Assembly: GCF_031143425.1 (NCBI RefSeq)
Contig: NW_027150046.1
Span: 1-64,000 of the forward strand
Origin: Pleurodeles waltl
Lineage: Eukaryota; Chordata; Amphibia; Caudata; Salamandridae
Direction: 5' to 3'
DNA length: 64,000 bases
The notes beneath the pieces were generated by a model, which saw only the letters and a list, made by a program, of their open reading frames with translations, was not told where the DNA came from and ran no database searches. The translations under genes and the position numbers were made by a program. How positions within the stretch are numbered: position 1 is the first letter of the stretch; the number at the start of each line of letters is the position of its first letter. Positions 9,641 through 21,503 of the stretch are shown here, in pieces.

Positions 9641-12600
9641 TCACCCCATCTTGGATTCCCCTAGGTCTCTAGTTTTCAGAAATGCACAGGTTTGGTAGGT
9701 TTCCCTAGGTGGCGGCTGAGCTACAGGCCAAAATCTACAGGTAGGCACTTTGCAAAAAACACCTTTGTTTTCCTTCAAAAAGTTGGCTGTGTCCACGTTG
9801 CGCTTTGGGGTGTTTCCTGTTGCGGGCTCTAGGCGTACCCACACAAGTGAGATATCATTTTTATCGGGAGACGTGGGGGAACGCTGGGTGGAAGGAAATC
9901 TGTGGCTCCTCTCAGATTCCAGAACTTTCTGCCACAGAAATGTGAGGAACATGTGTTTTTTTAGCCAAATTTTGAGGTTTGCAAAGGATTCTGGGTAACA
10001 GAACCTGGTCCTAGCCACACAAGTGACCCCATCTTGGATTCCCCTAGGTCTCTAGTTTTCAGAAATGCACAGGTTTGGTAGGTTTCCCTGGGTGGCGGCT
10101 GAGCTACAGGCCTAAATCTACAGGTAGGCACTTTGCAAAAAACACCTCTGTTTTCCTTCAAAAATTTGGCTGTGTCCACGTTGCGCTTTGGGGCGTTTCC
10201 TGTCGCGGGCGCTAGGCCTACCCACACAAGTGAGGTATCATTTTTATCGGGAGACGTGGGGGAACGCTGGGTGGAAGGAAATTTGTGGCTCCTCTCAGAT
10301 TCCACAACTTTCTGCCACAGAAATGTGAGGAACATGTGTTTTTTTAGCCACATTTTGAGGTTTGCAAAGGATTCTGGGTAACAGAACCTGGTCCGAGCCA
10401 CACAAGTCACCCCATCTTGGATTCCCCTAGGTCTCTAGTTTTCAGAAATGCACAGGTTTGGTAGGTTTCCCTAGGTGGCAGCTGAGCTACAGGCCAAAAT
10501 CTACAGGTAGGCACTTTGCAAAAAACACCTCTGTTTTCCTTCAAAAATTTGGCTGTGTCCACGTTGCGCTTTGGGGCGTTTCCGGTCTCGGGCGCTAGGC
10601 TTACCCACACAAGTGAGGTATCATTTTTATCGGGAGACGTGGGGGACCGCTGGGTGGAAGGAGATTTGTGGGTCCTCTCAGATTCCAGAACTTTCTGCTA
10701 CAGGAATGTGAGGAACATGTGTTTTTTTTGCCAAATTTTGAGGTTTGCAAAGGATTCTGGGTAACAGAACCTGGTCCGAGCCACACAAGTCACCCCATCT
10801 TGGATTCCCCTAGGTCTCTAGTTTTCAGACAAGCACAGGTTTGGTAGGTTTCCCTAGGTGGCGGTTGAGCTACAGGCCAAAATCTACAGGTAGGCACTTT
10901 GCAAAAAACACCTCTGTTTTCCATCAAAAATTTGGCTGAGTCCACGTTGCGCTTTGGGGCGTTTCCTGTCGCGGGCGCTAGGCCTACCCACATAAGTGAG
11001 GTATCATTTTTATCGGGAGACGTGGGGGAACGCTGGGTGGTAGGAAATTTGTGGATCCTCTCAGATTCCAGAACTTTCTGCCACAGAAATGTGAGGAACA
11101 TGTGTTTTTTTAGCCAAATTTTGAGATTTGCAAAGGATTCTGGGTAACAGAACCTGGTCCGAGCCACACAAGTCACCTCATCTTGGATTCCCCTAGGTCT
11201 CTAGTTTTCAGAAATGCACAGGTTTGGTAGGTATCCCTGGGTGGCGGCTGAGCTACAGGCCAAAATCTACTGGTAAGCACTTTGCAAAAAACACCTCTGT
11301 TTTCCTTCAAAATTTTGGCTGTGTCCACGTTGCGCTTTGGGGCGTTTCCTTTTGCGGGCTCTAGGCCTACCCACACAAGTGAGGTATCATTTTTATCGGG
11401 AGACGTGGGGGAACGCTGGGTGGAAGGAAATTTGTGGCTCCTCTCAGATTCCAGAACTTTCTGCCACAGAAATGTGAGGAACATGTGTTTTTTTAGCCAA
11501 ATTTTGAGGTTTGCAAAGGATTCTGGGTAACAGAACCTGGTCCGAGCCACACAAGTCACCCCATCTTGGATTCCCCTAGGTCTCTAGTTTTCAGAAATGC
11601 ACAGGTTTGGTAGGTTTCCCTAGGTGGCGGCTGAGCTACAGGCCAAAATCTACAGGTAGGCACTTTGCAAAAAACACCTCTGTTTTCCTTCAAAAATGTG
11701 GCTGTGTCCACGTTGCGCTTTGGGGCGTTTCCTGTCACGGGCGCTAGGCCTACCCACATAAGTGAGGTATCATTTTTATCGGGAGACGTGGGGGAACGCT
11801 GGGTGGTAGGAAATTTGTGGATCCTCTCAGATTCCAGAACTTTCTGCCACAGAAATGTGAGGAACATGTGTTTTTTTAGCCAAATTTTGAGGTTTGCAAA
11901 GGATTCTGGGTAACAGAACCTGGTCCGAGCCACACAAGTCACCCCATCTTGGATTCCCCTAGGTATCTAGTTTTCAGACACGCACAGGTTTGGTAGGTTT
12001 TCCCTAGGTGGCGGCTGAGCTACAGGCCAAAATCTACAGGTAGGCACTTTGCAAAAAACACCTCTGTTTTCCATCAAAAATTTGGCTGAGTCCACGTTGC
12101 GCTTTGGGCATTTCCTGTCGCGGGCGCTAGGCCTACCCACACAAGTGAGGTATCATTTTTATCGGGAGACGTGGGGGAACGCTGGGTGGAAGGAAATTTG
12201 TGGCTCCTCTCAGATTCCAGAACTTTCTGCCACAGAAATGTGAGGAACATGTGTTTTTTTAGCCAAATTTTGAGGTTTGCAAAGGATTCTGGGTAACAGA
12301 ACCTGGTCCGAGCCACACAAGTCACCCCATCTTGGATTCCCCTAGGTCTCTAGTTTTCAGAAATGCACAGGTTTGGTAGGTTTCCCTAGGTGGCGGCTGA
12401 GCTACAGGCCAAAATCTACAGGTAGGCACTTTGGAAAAAACACCTCTGTTTTCCTTAAAAAATTTGGCTGTGTCCCACGTTGCGCTTTGGGGCGTTTCCT
12501 GTCGCGGTCACTAGGCCTACCCACACAAGTGAGGTATCATTTTTATCGGGAGACGTGGGGGAACGCAGGGTGGAAGGAGATTTGTGGGTCTTCTCAGATT

Positions 12601-13089
12601 CCAGAACTTTCTGCCACAGGAATGTGAGGAACATGTGTTTTTTTAGCCAAATTTTGAGGTTTGCAAAGGATTCTGGGTAACAGAACCTGGTCCGAGCCAC
12701 AGAAGTCACCCCATCTTGGATTTCCCTAGGTCTCTAGTTTTCAGAAATGCACAGGTTTGGTAGGTTTCCCTAGGTGGCGGCTGAGCTACAGGCCAAAATC
12801 TACAGGTAGGCACTTTGCAAAAAAAACACCTCTGTTTTCCTTCAAAAATTTGGCTGAGTCCACGTTGCTCTTTGGGCATTTCCTGTCGCGGGCGCTAGGC
12901 CTACCCACTCAAGTGAGGTATCATTTTTATCGGGAGACGTGGGGGAACGCTGGGTGGAAGGAAATTTGTGGCTCCTCACAGATTCCAGAACTTTCTGCCA
13001 CAGAAATGTGAGGAACATGTGTGTTTTTAGCCAAATTTTGAGGTTTGCAAAGGATTCTGGGTAACAGAACCTGGTCCGAGCCACACAAG
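9641..13089 (+). repeat. 9-mer version of the left higher-order repeat (3449 bp)
   Basis: The order is N'-R'-Q'-D/I-K-I-D-TS-S, with starts at 9641, 10024, 10407, 10790, 11173, 11556, 11939, 12322 and 12706. A class K monomer (CTTCAAAATTTTGG, TTCCTTTTGCGGG) sits between the D/I chimera and I, where the preceding copy has none. Three units carry single-base insertions that make them 1-2 bp long: an extra T in the D copy near 12000, an extra C in GTCCCACG near 12475, and an A8 tract near 12819-12826 in the S copy where most monomers have A6. This unit looks more decayed than its neighbour to the left. Confidence 0.87.
10790..11172 (+). repeat. Second copy of the D/I chimeric monomer
   Basis: It has the same junction as the chimera at 6579, with D marks on the left (CCATCAAAAA, GAGTCC) and I marks on the right (GGGGCGTTTCC, CATAAGTG, GGTAGG). 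It reads CAGACAAGCACAGG where the first copy has CAGACACGCACAGG. Its presence at the equivalent place in both HOR copies shows that the crossover happened first and was then amplified. Confidence 0.9.
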
Positions 13090-16000
13090 TCACCCCATCT
13101 TGGATTCCCCTAGGTCTCTAGTTTTCAGAAATGCACAGGTTTGGTAGGTTTCCCTAGGTGGCGGCTGAGCTACAGGCCAAAATCTACAGGTAGGCACTTT
13201 GCAAAAAACACCTTTGTTTTCCTTCAAAAAGTTGGCTGTGTCCACGTTGCGCTTTGGGGTGTTTCCTGTTGCGGGCGGCTAGGCGTACCCACACAAGTGA
13301 GGTATCATTTTTATCGGGAGACGTGGGAGAACGCTGGGTGGAAGGAAATCTGTGGCTCCTCTCAGATTCCAGAACTTTCTGCCACAGAAATGTGAGGAAC
13401 ATGTGTTTTTTTAGTCAAATTTTGAGGTTTGCAAAGGATTCTGGGTAACAGAACCTGGTCCTAGCCACACAAGTGACCCCATCTTGGATTCCCCTAGGTC
13501 TCTAGTTTTCAGAAATGCACAGGTTTGGTAGGTTTCCCTGGGTGGCGGCTGAGCTACAGGCCTAAATCTACAGGTAGGCACTTTGCAAAAAACACCTCTG
13601 TTTTCCTTCAAAAATTTGGCTGTGTCCACGTTGCGCTTTGGGGCGTTTCCTGTCGCGGGCGCTAGGCCTACCCACACAAGTGAGGTATCATTTTTATCGG
13701 GAGACGTGGGGGAACGCTGGGTGGAAGGAAATTTGTGGCTCCTCTCAGATTCCACAACTTTCTGCCACAGAAATGTGAGGAACATGTGTTTTTTTAGCCA
13801 CATTTTGAGGTTTGCAAAGGATTCTGGGTAACAGAACCTGGTCCGAGCCACACAAGTCACCCCCATCTTGGATTCCCCTAGGTCTCTAGTTTTCAGAAAT
13901 GCACAGGTTTGGTAGGTTTCCCTAGGTGGCGGCTGAGCTACAGGCCAAAATCTACAGGTAGGCACTTTGCAAAAAACACCTCTGTGTTCCTTCAAAAATT
14001 TGGCTGTGTCCACGTTGCGCTTTGGGGCGTTTCCGGTCTCGGGCGCTAGGCCTACCCACACAAGTGAGGTATCATTTTTATCGGGAGACGTGGGGGAACG
14101 CTGGGTGGAAGGAGATTTGTGGGTCCTCTCAGATTCCAGAACTTTCTGCCACAGGAATGTGAGGAACATGTGTTTTTTTAGCCAAATTTTGAGGTTTGCA
14201 AAGGATTCTGGGTAACAGAACCTGGTCCGAGCCACACAAGTCACCCCATCTTGGATTTCCCTAGGTCTCTAGTTTTCAGAAATGCACAGGTTTGGTAGGT
14301 TTCCCTAGGTGGCGGCTGAGCTACAGGCCAAAATCTACAGGTAGGCACTTTGCAAAAAACACCTCTGTTTTCCTTCAAACATTTGGCTAAGTCCACGTTG
14401 CTCTTTGGGCATTTTCTGTCGCGGGCGCTAGGCCTACCCACACAAGTGAGGTATCATTTTTATCGGGAGACGTGGGGGAACGCTGGGTGGAAGGAAATTT
14501 GTGGCTCCTCACAGATTCCAGAACTTTCTGCCACAGAAATATGAGGAACATGTGTTTTTTTAGACAAATTTTGAGGTTTGCAAAGGATTCTGGGTAACAG
14601 AACCTGGTCCGAGCCACACAACTCACCCCATCTTGGATTCCCCTAGGTCTCTAGTTTTCAGAAATGCACAGGTTTGGTAGGTTTCCCTAGGTGGCGGCTG
14701 AGCTACAGGCCAAAATCTACAGGTAGGCACTTTGCAAAAAACACCTGTTTTCCTTCAAAAATTTGGCTGTGTCCACGTTGCGCTTTGGGGCGTTTCCTGT
14801 CGCGGGCGCTAGGCCTACCCACATAAGTGAGGTATCATTTTTATCGGGAGACATGGGGGAACGCTGGGTGGAAGGACATTTGTGGATCCTCTCAGATTCC
14901 AGAACTTTCTGCCACAGAAATGTGAGGAACATGTGTTTTTTTAGCCAAATTTTGAGGTTTGCAAAGGATTCTGGGTAACAGATCCTGGTCCGAGCCACAC
15001 AAGTCACCCCATCTTGGATTTCCCTAGGTCTCTAGTTTTCAGAAATGCACAGGTTTGGTATGTTTCCCTAGGTGGCGGCTAAGCTACAGGCCAAAATCTA
15101 CAGGTAGGCACTTTGCAAAAAACACCTGTTTTCCTTCAAAAATTTGGCTGTGTCCATGTTGCGCTTTGGGGCGTTTCCTGTCGCGGGCGCTAAGCCTACC
15201 CACATAAGTGAGGTATCATTTTTATCGGGAGACGTGGGGGAACGCTGGGTGGAAGGACATTTGTGGATCCTCTCAGATTCCAGAACTTTCTGCCACAGAA
15301 ATGTGAGGAACATGTGTTTTTTTAGCCAAATTTTGAGGTTTGCAAAGGATTCTGGGTAACAGAACCTGGTCCGAGCCACACAAGTCACCCCATCTTGGAA
15401 TCTCCTAGGTCTCTAGTTTTCAGAAATGCACAGGTTTGGTAGGTATCCCTAGGTGGCGGCTGAGCTACAGGCCAAAATCTACAGGTAGGCACTTGGCAAA
15501 AAACACCTCTGTTTTCCTTCAAAATTTTGGCTGTGTCCACGTTGCGCTTTGGGGCGTTTCCTTTTGCGGGCGCTAGGCCTACCCACACAAGTGAGGTATC
15601 ATTTTTATCGGGAGACGTGGGGGAACGCTGGGTGGAAGGAAATTTGTGGCTCCTCTCAGATTCCAGAACTTTCTGCCACAGAAATGTGAGGAACATGTGT
15701 TTTTTTAACCAAATTTTGAGGTTTGCAAAGGATTCTGGGTAACAGAACCTGGTCCGAGCCACACAAGTCACCCCATCTTGGATTCCCCTAGGTCTCTAAT
15801 TTTCAGAAATGCACAGGTTTGGTAGGTTTCCCTAGGTGGCAGCTGAGCTACAGGCCAAAATCTACAGGTAGGCACTTTGCAAAAAACACCTCTGTTTTCC
15901 TTCAAAAATGTGGCTCTGTCCACGTTGCGCTTTGGGGCGTTTCCTTTTGCGGGCGATAGGCCTACCCACACAAGTTGGGTATCATTTTTATCGGGAGACG

Positions 16001-19000
16001 TGGGGGAATGCCGGGTGGAAGGAAATTTGTGGCTCCTCTCAGATTCCCGAACTTTCTTCCACAGAAATGTGAGGAACATGTGTTTTTTTAGCCAAATTTT
16101 GAGGTTTGCAAAGGATTTTGGGTAACAGAACCTGGTCCGAGCCACACAAGTCACCCCATCTTGGATTCCCCTAGGTCTCTAGTTTTCAGAAATGCACAGG
16201 TTTGGAAGGTTTCCCTAGGTGGCGGCTGAGCTACAGGCCAAAATCTACAGGTAGGCACTTTGCAAAAAACACCTCTGTTTTCCTTCAAAAATTTGGCTGT
16301 GTCCACGTTGCGCTTTGGGGCGTTTCCGGTCGCGGGCGCTAGGCCTACCCACACAAGTGAGGTATAATTTTTATCGGGAGACGTGGGGGAACGCTGGGTG
16401 GAAGGAAATTTGTGGCTCCTCTCAGATTCCAGAACTTTCTGCCACAGGAATGTGAGAAACATGTGTTTTTTTAGCCAAATTTTGAGGTTTGCAAAGGATT
16501 CTGGGTAACAGAACCTGGTCCGAGCCACACAAGTCACCCCATTTTGGATTCCCCTAGATCCCTAGTTTTCAGAAATGCACAGGTTTGGTAGGTTTCCCTA
16601 GGTGGCGGCTGAGCTACAGGCCAAAATCTACAGGTAGGAACTTTGCAAAAAACACCTTTGTTTTCCTTCAAAAAGTTGGCAGTGTCCACGTTGCGCTTTG
16701 GGGTGTTTCCTGTTGCGGGCGCTAGGCCTACCCACACAAGTGAGGTATCATTTTTATCGGGAGACGTGGGGGAACGCTGGGTGGAAGGAAATTTGTGGCT
16801 CCTCTCAGATTCCAGAACTTTCTGCAACAGAAATGTGAGGAACATGTGTTTTTTTAGCCAAATTTTGAGGTTTGCAAAGGATTCTGGGTAACAGAACCAG
16901 CCACACAAGTGACCCCATTTTGGATTCCCCTAGATCTCTAGTTTTCAGAAATGCACAGGTTTGGTACGTTTCCCTAGGTGGCGGCTGAGCTACAGGCCAA
17001 AATCTACAGGTAGGAACTTTGCAAAAAACACCTTTGTTTTCCTTCAAAAAGTTGGCTGTGTCCACGTTGCGCTTTGGGGTGTTCCCTGTTGCGGGCGCTA
17101 GGCCTACCCACACAAGTGAGGTATCATTTTTATCGGGAGACGTGGGGGAACGCTGGGTGGAAGGAAATTTGTGGCTCCTCACAGATTCCAGAACTTTCTG
17201 CCACAGAACTGTGAGGAACAAGTGTTTTTTTAGCCAAATTTTGAGGTTTGCAAAGGATTCTGGGTAACAGAACCTGGTCCGAGCCACACAAGTCACCCCA
17301 TCTTGGATTCCCCTAGGTCTCTAGTTTTCAGAAATGCACAGGTTTGGTAGGTTTCCCTAGGTGGCGGCTGAGCTACAGGCCAAAATCTACAGGTAGGCAC
17401 TTTGCAAAAAACACCTCTGTTTTCCTTCAAAAATTTGGCTGAGTCCACGTTGCTCTTTGGGCATTTCCTGTCGCGGGCGCTAGGCCTACCCACACAAGTG
17501 AGGTATCATTTTTATCGGGAGACGTGGGGGAACGCTGGGTGGAAGGAAATTTGTGGCTCCTCACAGATTCCAGAACTTTCTGCCACAGAACTGTGAGGAA
17601 CAAGTGTTTTTTTAGCCAAATTTTGAGGTTTGCAAAGGATTCTGGGTAACAGAACCTGGTCCGAGCCACACAAGTCACCCCATCTTGGATTCCCCTAGGT
17701 CTCTAGTTTTCAGAAATGCACAGGTTTGGTAGGTTTCCCTAGGTGGCGGCTGAGCTACAGGCCAAAATCTACAGGTAGGCACTTTGCAAAAAACACCTAT
17801 GTTTTCCTTCAAAAATGTGGCTGTGTCCACGTTGCGCTTTGGGGCGTTTCCTGTCGCTGGCGCTAGGCCTACCCACACAAGTGAGGTATCATTTTTATCG
17901 GGAGACGTGGGGGAATGCTGGGTGGAAGGAAATTTGTGGCTCCTCTCAGATTCCCGAACTTTCTGCCACAGAAATGTGAGGAACATGTGTTTTTTTAGCC
18001 AAATTTTGAGGTTTGCAAAGGATTCTGGGTAACAGAACCTGGTCCGAGCCACACAAGTCACCCCATCTTGGATTCCCCTAGGTCTCTAGTTTTCAGACAT
18101 GCACAGGTTTGGTAGGTTTCCCTAGGTGGCGGCTGAGCTACAGGCCAAAATCTACAGGTAGGCACTTTGCAAAAAACACCTCTGTTTTCCTTCAAAAATG
18201 TGGCTGTGTCCACGTTGCGCTTTGGGGCGTTTCCTGTCGCTGGCGCTAGGCCTACCCACACAAGTGAGGTATCATTTTTATCGGGAGACGTGGGGGAACG
18301 CTGGGTGGTAGGAAATTTGTGGATCCTCTCAGATTCCAGAACTTTCTGCCACAGAAATGTGAGGAACATGTGTTTTTTTAGACAAATTTTGAGGTTTGCA
18401 AAGGATTCTGGGTAACAGAACCTGGTCCGAGCCACACAAGTCACCCCATCTTGGATTCCCCTAGGTCTCTAGTTTTCAGAAATGCACAGGTTTGGTAGGT
18501 TTCCCTAGGTGGCGGCTGAGCTACAGGCCAAAATCTACAGGTAGGCACTTTGCAAAAAACACCTCTGTTTTCCTTCAAAAATGTGGCTGTGTCCACGTTG
18601 CGCTTTGGGGCGTTTCCTGTCGCGGGCGCTAGGCCTACCCACATAAGTGAGGTATCATTTTTATCGGGAGACGTGGGGGAACGCTGGGTGGTAGGAAATT
18701 TGTGGATCCTCTCAGATTCCAGAACTTTCTGCCACAGAAATGTGAGGAACATGTGTTTTTTTAGCCAAATTTTGAGGTTTGCAAAGGATTCTGGGTAACA
18801 GAACCTGGTCCGAGCCACACAAGTCACCCCATCTTGGATTCCCCTAGGTCTCTAGTTTTCAGACACGCACAGGTTTGGTAGGTTTCCCTAGGTGGCGGCT
18901 GAGCTACAGGCCAAAATCTACAGGTAGGCACTTTGCAAAAAACACCTCTGTTTTCCATCAAAAATTTGGCTGAGTCCACGTTGCGCTTTGGGCATTTCCT

Positions 19001-19971
19001 GTCGCGGGCGCTAGGCCTACCCACACAAGTGAGGTATCATTTTTATCGGGAGACGTGGGGGAACGCTGGGTGGAAAGAAATTTGTGGCTCCTCTCAGATT
19101 CCAGAACTTTCTGCCACAGAAATGTGAGGAACATGTGTTTTTTTAGCCAAATTTTGAGGTTTGCAAAGGATTCTGGGTAACAGAACCTGGTCCGAGCCAC
19201 ACAAGTCACCCCATCTTGGATTCCCCTAGGTCTCTAGTTTTCAGAAATGCACAGGTTTGGTAGGTTTCCCTAGGTGGCGGCTGAGCTACAGGCCAAAATC
19301 TACAGGTAGGCACTTTGGAAAAAACACCTCTGTTTTCCTTCAAAAATTTGGCTGTGTCCACGTTGCGCTTTGGGGCGTTTCCTGTCACGGTCACTAGGCC
19401 TACCCACACAAGTGAGGTATCATTTTTATCGGGAGACGTGGGGGAACGCTGGGTGGAAGGAGATTTGTGGGTCCTCTCAGATTCCAGAACTTTCTGCCAC
19501 AGGAATGTGAGGAACATGTGTTTTTTTAGCCAAATTTTGAGGTTTGCAAAGGATTCTGGGTAACAGAACCTGGTCCGAGCCACAGAAGTCACCCCATCTT
19601 GGATTTCCCTAGGTCTCTAGTTTTCAGAAATGCACAGGTTTGGTAGGTTTCCCTAGGTGGCGGCTGAGCTACAGGCCAAAATCTACAGGTAGGCACTTTG
19701 CAAAAAAACACCTCTGTTTTCCTTCAAAAATTTGGCTGAGTCCACGTTGCTCTTTGGGCATTTCCTGTCGCGGGCGCTAGGCTTACCCACACAAGTGAGG
19801 TATCATTTTTATCAGGAGACGTGGGGGAACGCTGGGTGGAAGGAAATTTGTGGCTCCTCACAGATTCCAGAACTTTCTGCCACAGAAATGTGAGGAACAT
19901 GTGTTTTTTTAGCCAAATTTTGAGGTTTGCAAAGGATTCTGGGTAACAGAACCTGGTCCGAGCCACACAAG
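13090..19971 (+). repeat. 18-monomer higher-order block (6882 bp)
   Basis: The order is N'-R'-Q'-S'-I2-I3-K-W-Y-N-N/S-S-H-I-I-D-TS-S. Starts are 13090, 13474, 13857, 14241, 14623, 15004, 15385, 15768, 16151, 16534, 16910, 17293, 17675, 18058, 18441, 18824, 19206 and 19589. S' has CAAACATTTGGCTAAG and ends CAACTCACC. I2 has ACACCTGTTTTCC, GACATGGGGG and ACAGATCCTGG. I3 has GGTATGTTTCC, GCTAAGCTAC and CCATGTTGCG. W has GGGCGATAGG and CAAGTTGGGTATC. Y has GGTTTGGAAGG and GTATAATTTT. H has ACACCTATGTTTTCC and TTCCCGAACT. It joins the Q'-S'-I2-I3-K-W-Y-N series, seen here for the first time in the window, to the I-I-D-TS-S tail of the left HORs. Confidence 0.85.
16534..17292 (+). repeat. Damaged N monomer (7-bp deletion) followed by N/S chimera
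   Basis: The monomer at 16534 is 376 bp long. Its end reads CAGAACCAGCCACAC where related copies read CAGAACCTGGTCCTAGCC, a loss of 7 bases, making it the shortest monomer seen. The next monomer (16910-17292) has class N marks on the left (GGTACGTTTCC, GGAACTTTGC, AAAAGTTGGC, GGGTGTTCCC) and class S marks on the right (CCTCACAGATT, CAGAACTGTGAGG, ACAAGTGTTT) shared with the S monomer that follows. At the equivalent place in later blocks (24563, 32975, 42157) the right half is class R instead (ATTCCACAACT). The rightward exchange with S is therefore private to this block. Confidence 0.87.
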
Positions 19972-21503
19972 TCACCCCATCTTGGATTCCCCTAGGTCTC
20001 TAGTTTTCAGAAATGCACAGGTTTGGTAGGTTTCCCTAGGTGGCGGCTGAGCTACAGGCCAAAATCTACAGGTAGGCACTTTGCAAAAAACACCTTTGTT
20101 TTCCTTCAAAAAGTTGGCTGTGTCCACGTTGCGCTTTGGGGTGTTTCCTGTTGCGGGCTCTAGGCGTACCCACACAAGTGAGATATCATTTTTATCGGGA
20201 GACGTGGGGGAACGCTGGGTGGAAGGAAATCTGTGGCTCCTCTCAGATTCCAGAACTTTCTGCCACAGAAATGTGAGGAACATGTGTTTTTTTAGCCAAA
20301 TTTTGAGGTTTGCAAAGGATTCTGGGTAACAGAACCTGGTCCTAGCCACACAAGTGACCCCATCTTGGATTCCCCTAGGTCTCTAGTTTTCAGAAATGCA
20401 CAGGTTTGGTAGGTTTCCCTGGGTGGCGGCTGAGCTACAGGCCTAAATCTACAGGTAGGCACTTTGCAAAAAACACCTCTGTTTTCCTTCAAAAATTTGG
20501 CTGTGTCCACGTTGCGCTTTGGGGCGTTTCCTGTCGCGGGCGCTAGGCCTACCCACACAAGTGAGGTATCATTTTTATCGGGAGACGTGGGGGAACGCTG
20601 GGTGGAAGGAAATTTGTGGCTCCTCTCAGATTCCACAACTTTCTGCCACAGAAATGTGAGGAACATGTGTTTTTTTAGCCACATTTTGAGGTTTGCAAAG
20701 GATTCTGGGTAACAGAACCTGGTCCGAGCCACACAAGTCACCCCATCTTGGATTCCCCTAGGTCTCTAGTTTTCAGAAATGCACAGGGTTGGTAGGTTTC
20801 CCTAGGTGGCGGCTGAGCTACAGGCCAAAATCTACAGGTAGGCACTTTGCAAAAAACACCTTTGTTTTCCTTCAAAAAGTTGGCTGTGTCCACGTTGCGC
20901 TTTGGGGTGTTTCCTGTTGCGGGCTCTAGGCGTACCCACACAAGTGAGATATCATTTTTATCGGGAGACGTGGGGGAACGCTGGGTGGAAGGAAATCTGT
21001 GGCTCCTCTCAGATTCCAGAACTTTCTGCCACAGAAATGTGAGGAACATGTGTTTTTTTAGCCAAATTTTGAGGTTTGCAAAGGATTCTGGGTAACAGAA
21101 CCTGGTCCTAGCCACACAAGTGACCCCATCTTGGATTCCCCTAGGTCTCTAGTTTTCAGAAATGCACAGGTTTGGTAGGTTTCCCTGGGTGGCGGCTGAG
21201 CTACAGGCCTAAATCTACAGGTAGGCACTTTGCAAAAAACACCTCTGTTTTCCTTCAAAAATTTGGCTGTGTCCACGTTGCGCTTTGGGGCGTTTCCTGT
21301 CGCGGGCGCTAGGCCTACCCACACAAGTGAGGTATCATTTTTATCGGGAGACGTGGGGGAACGCTGGGTGGAAGGAAATTTGTGGCTCCTCTCAGATTCC
21401 ACAACTTTCTGCCACAGAAATGTGAGGAACATGTGTTTTTTTAGCCACATTTTGAGGTTTGCAAAGGATTCTGGGTAACAGAACCTGGTCCGAGCCACAC
21501 AAG
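19972..21503 (+). repeat. Tandem duplication of N'-R' pair (2 x 766 bp) with Q'/N' fusion at the joint
   Basis: N'-R' at 19972-20737 is followed by a second N'-R' at 20738-21503. The first 50 bases or so of the second N' (GCACAGGGTTGG near 20782) match the left end of the Q' monomer at 21504 (same GGGTTGG), while its right part is class N' (CCTTTGTTTT, AAAAGTTGGC, GGGCTCTAGGCGTACC). The crossover therefore lies between about 20790 and 20860. An unequal exchange between the starts of Q' and N' would produce exactly this extra pair. The duplicate is absent at 27623, where N'-R' goes straight to Q'. Confidence 0.88.
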
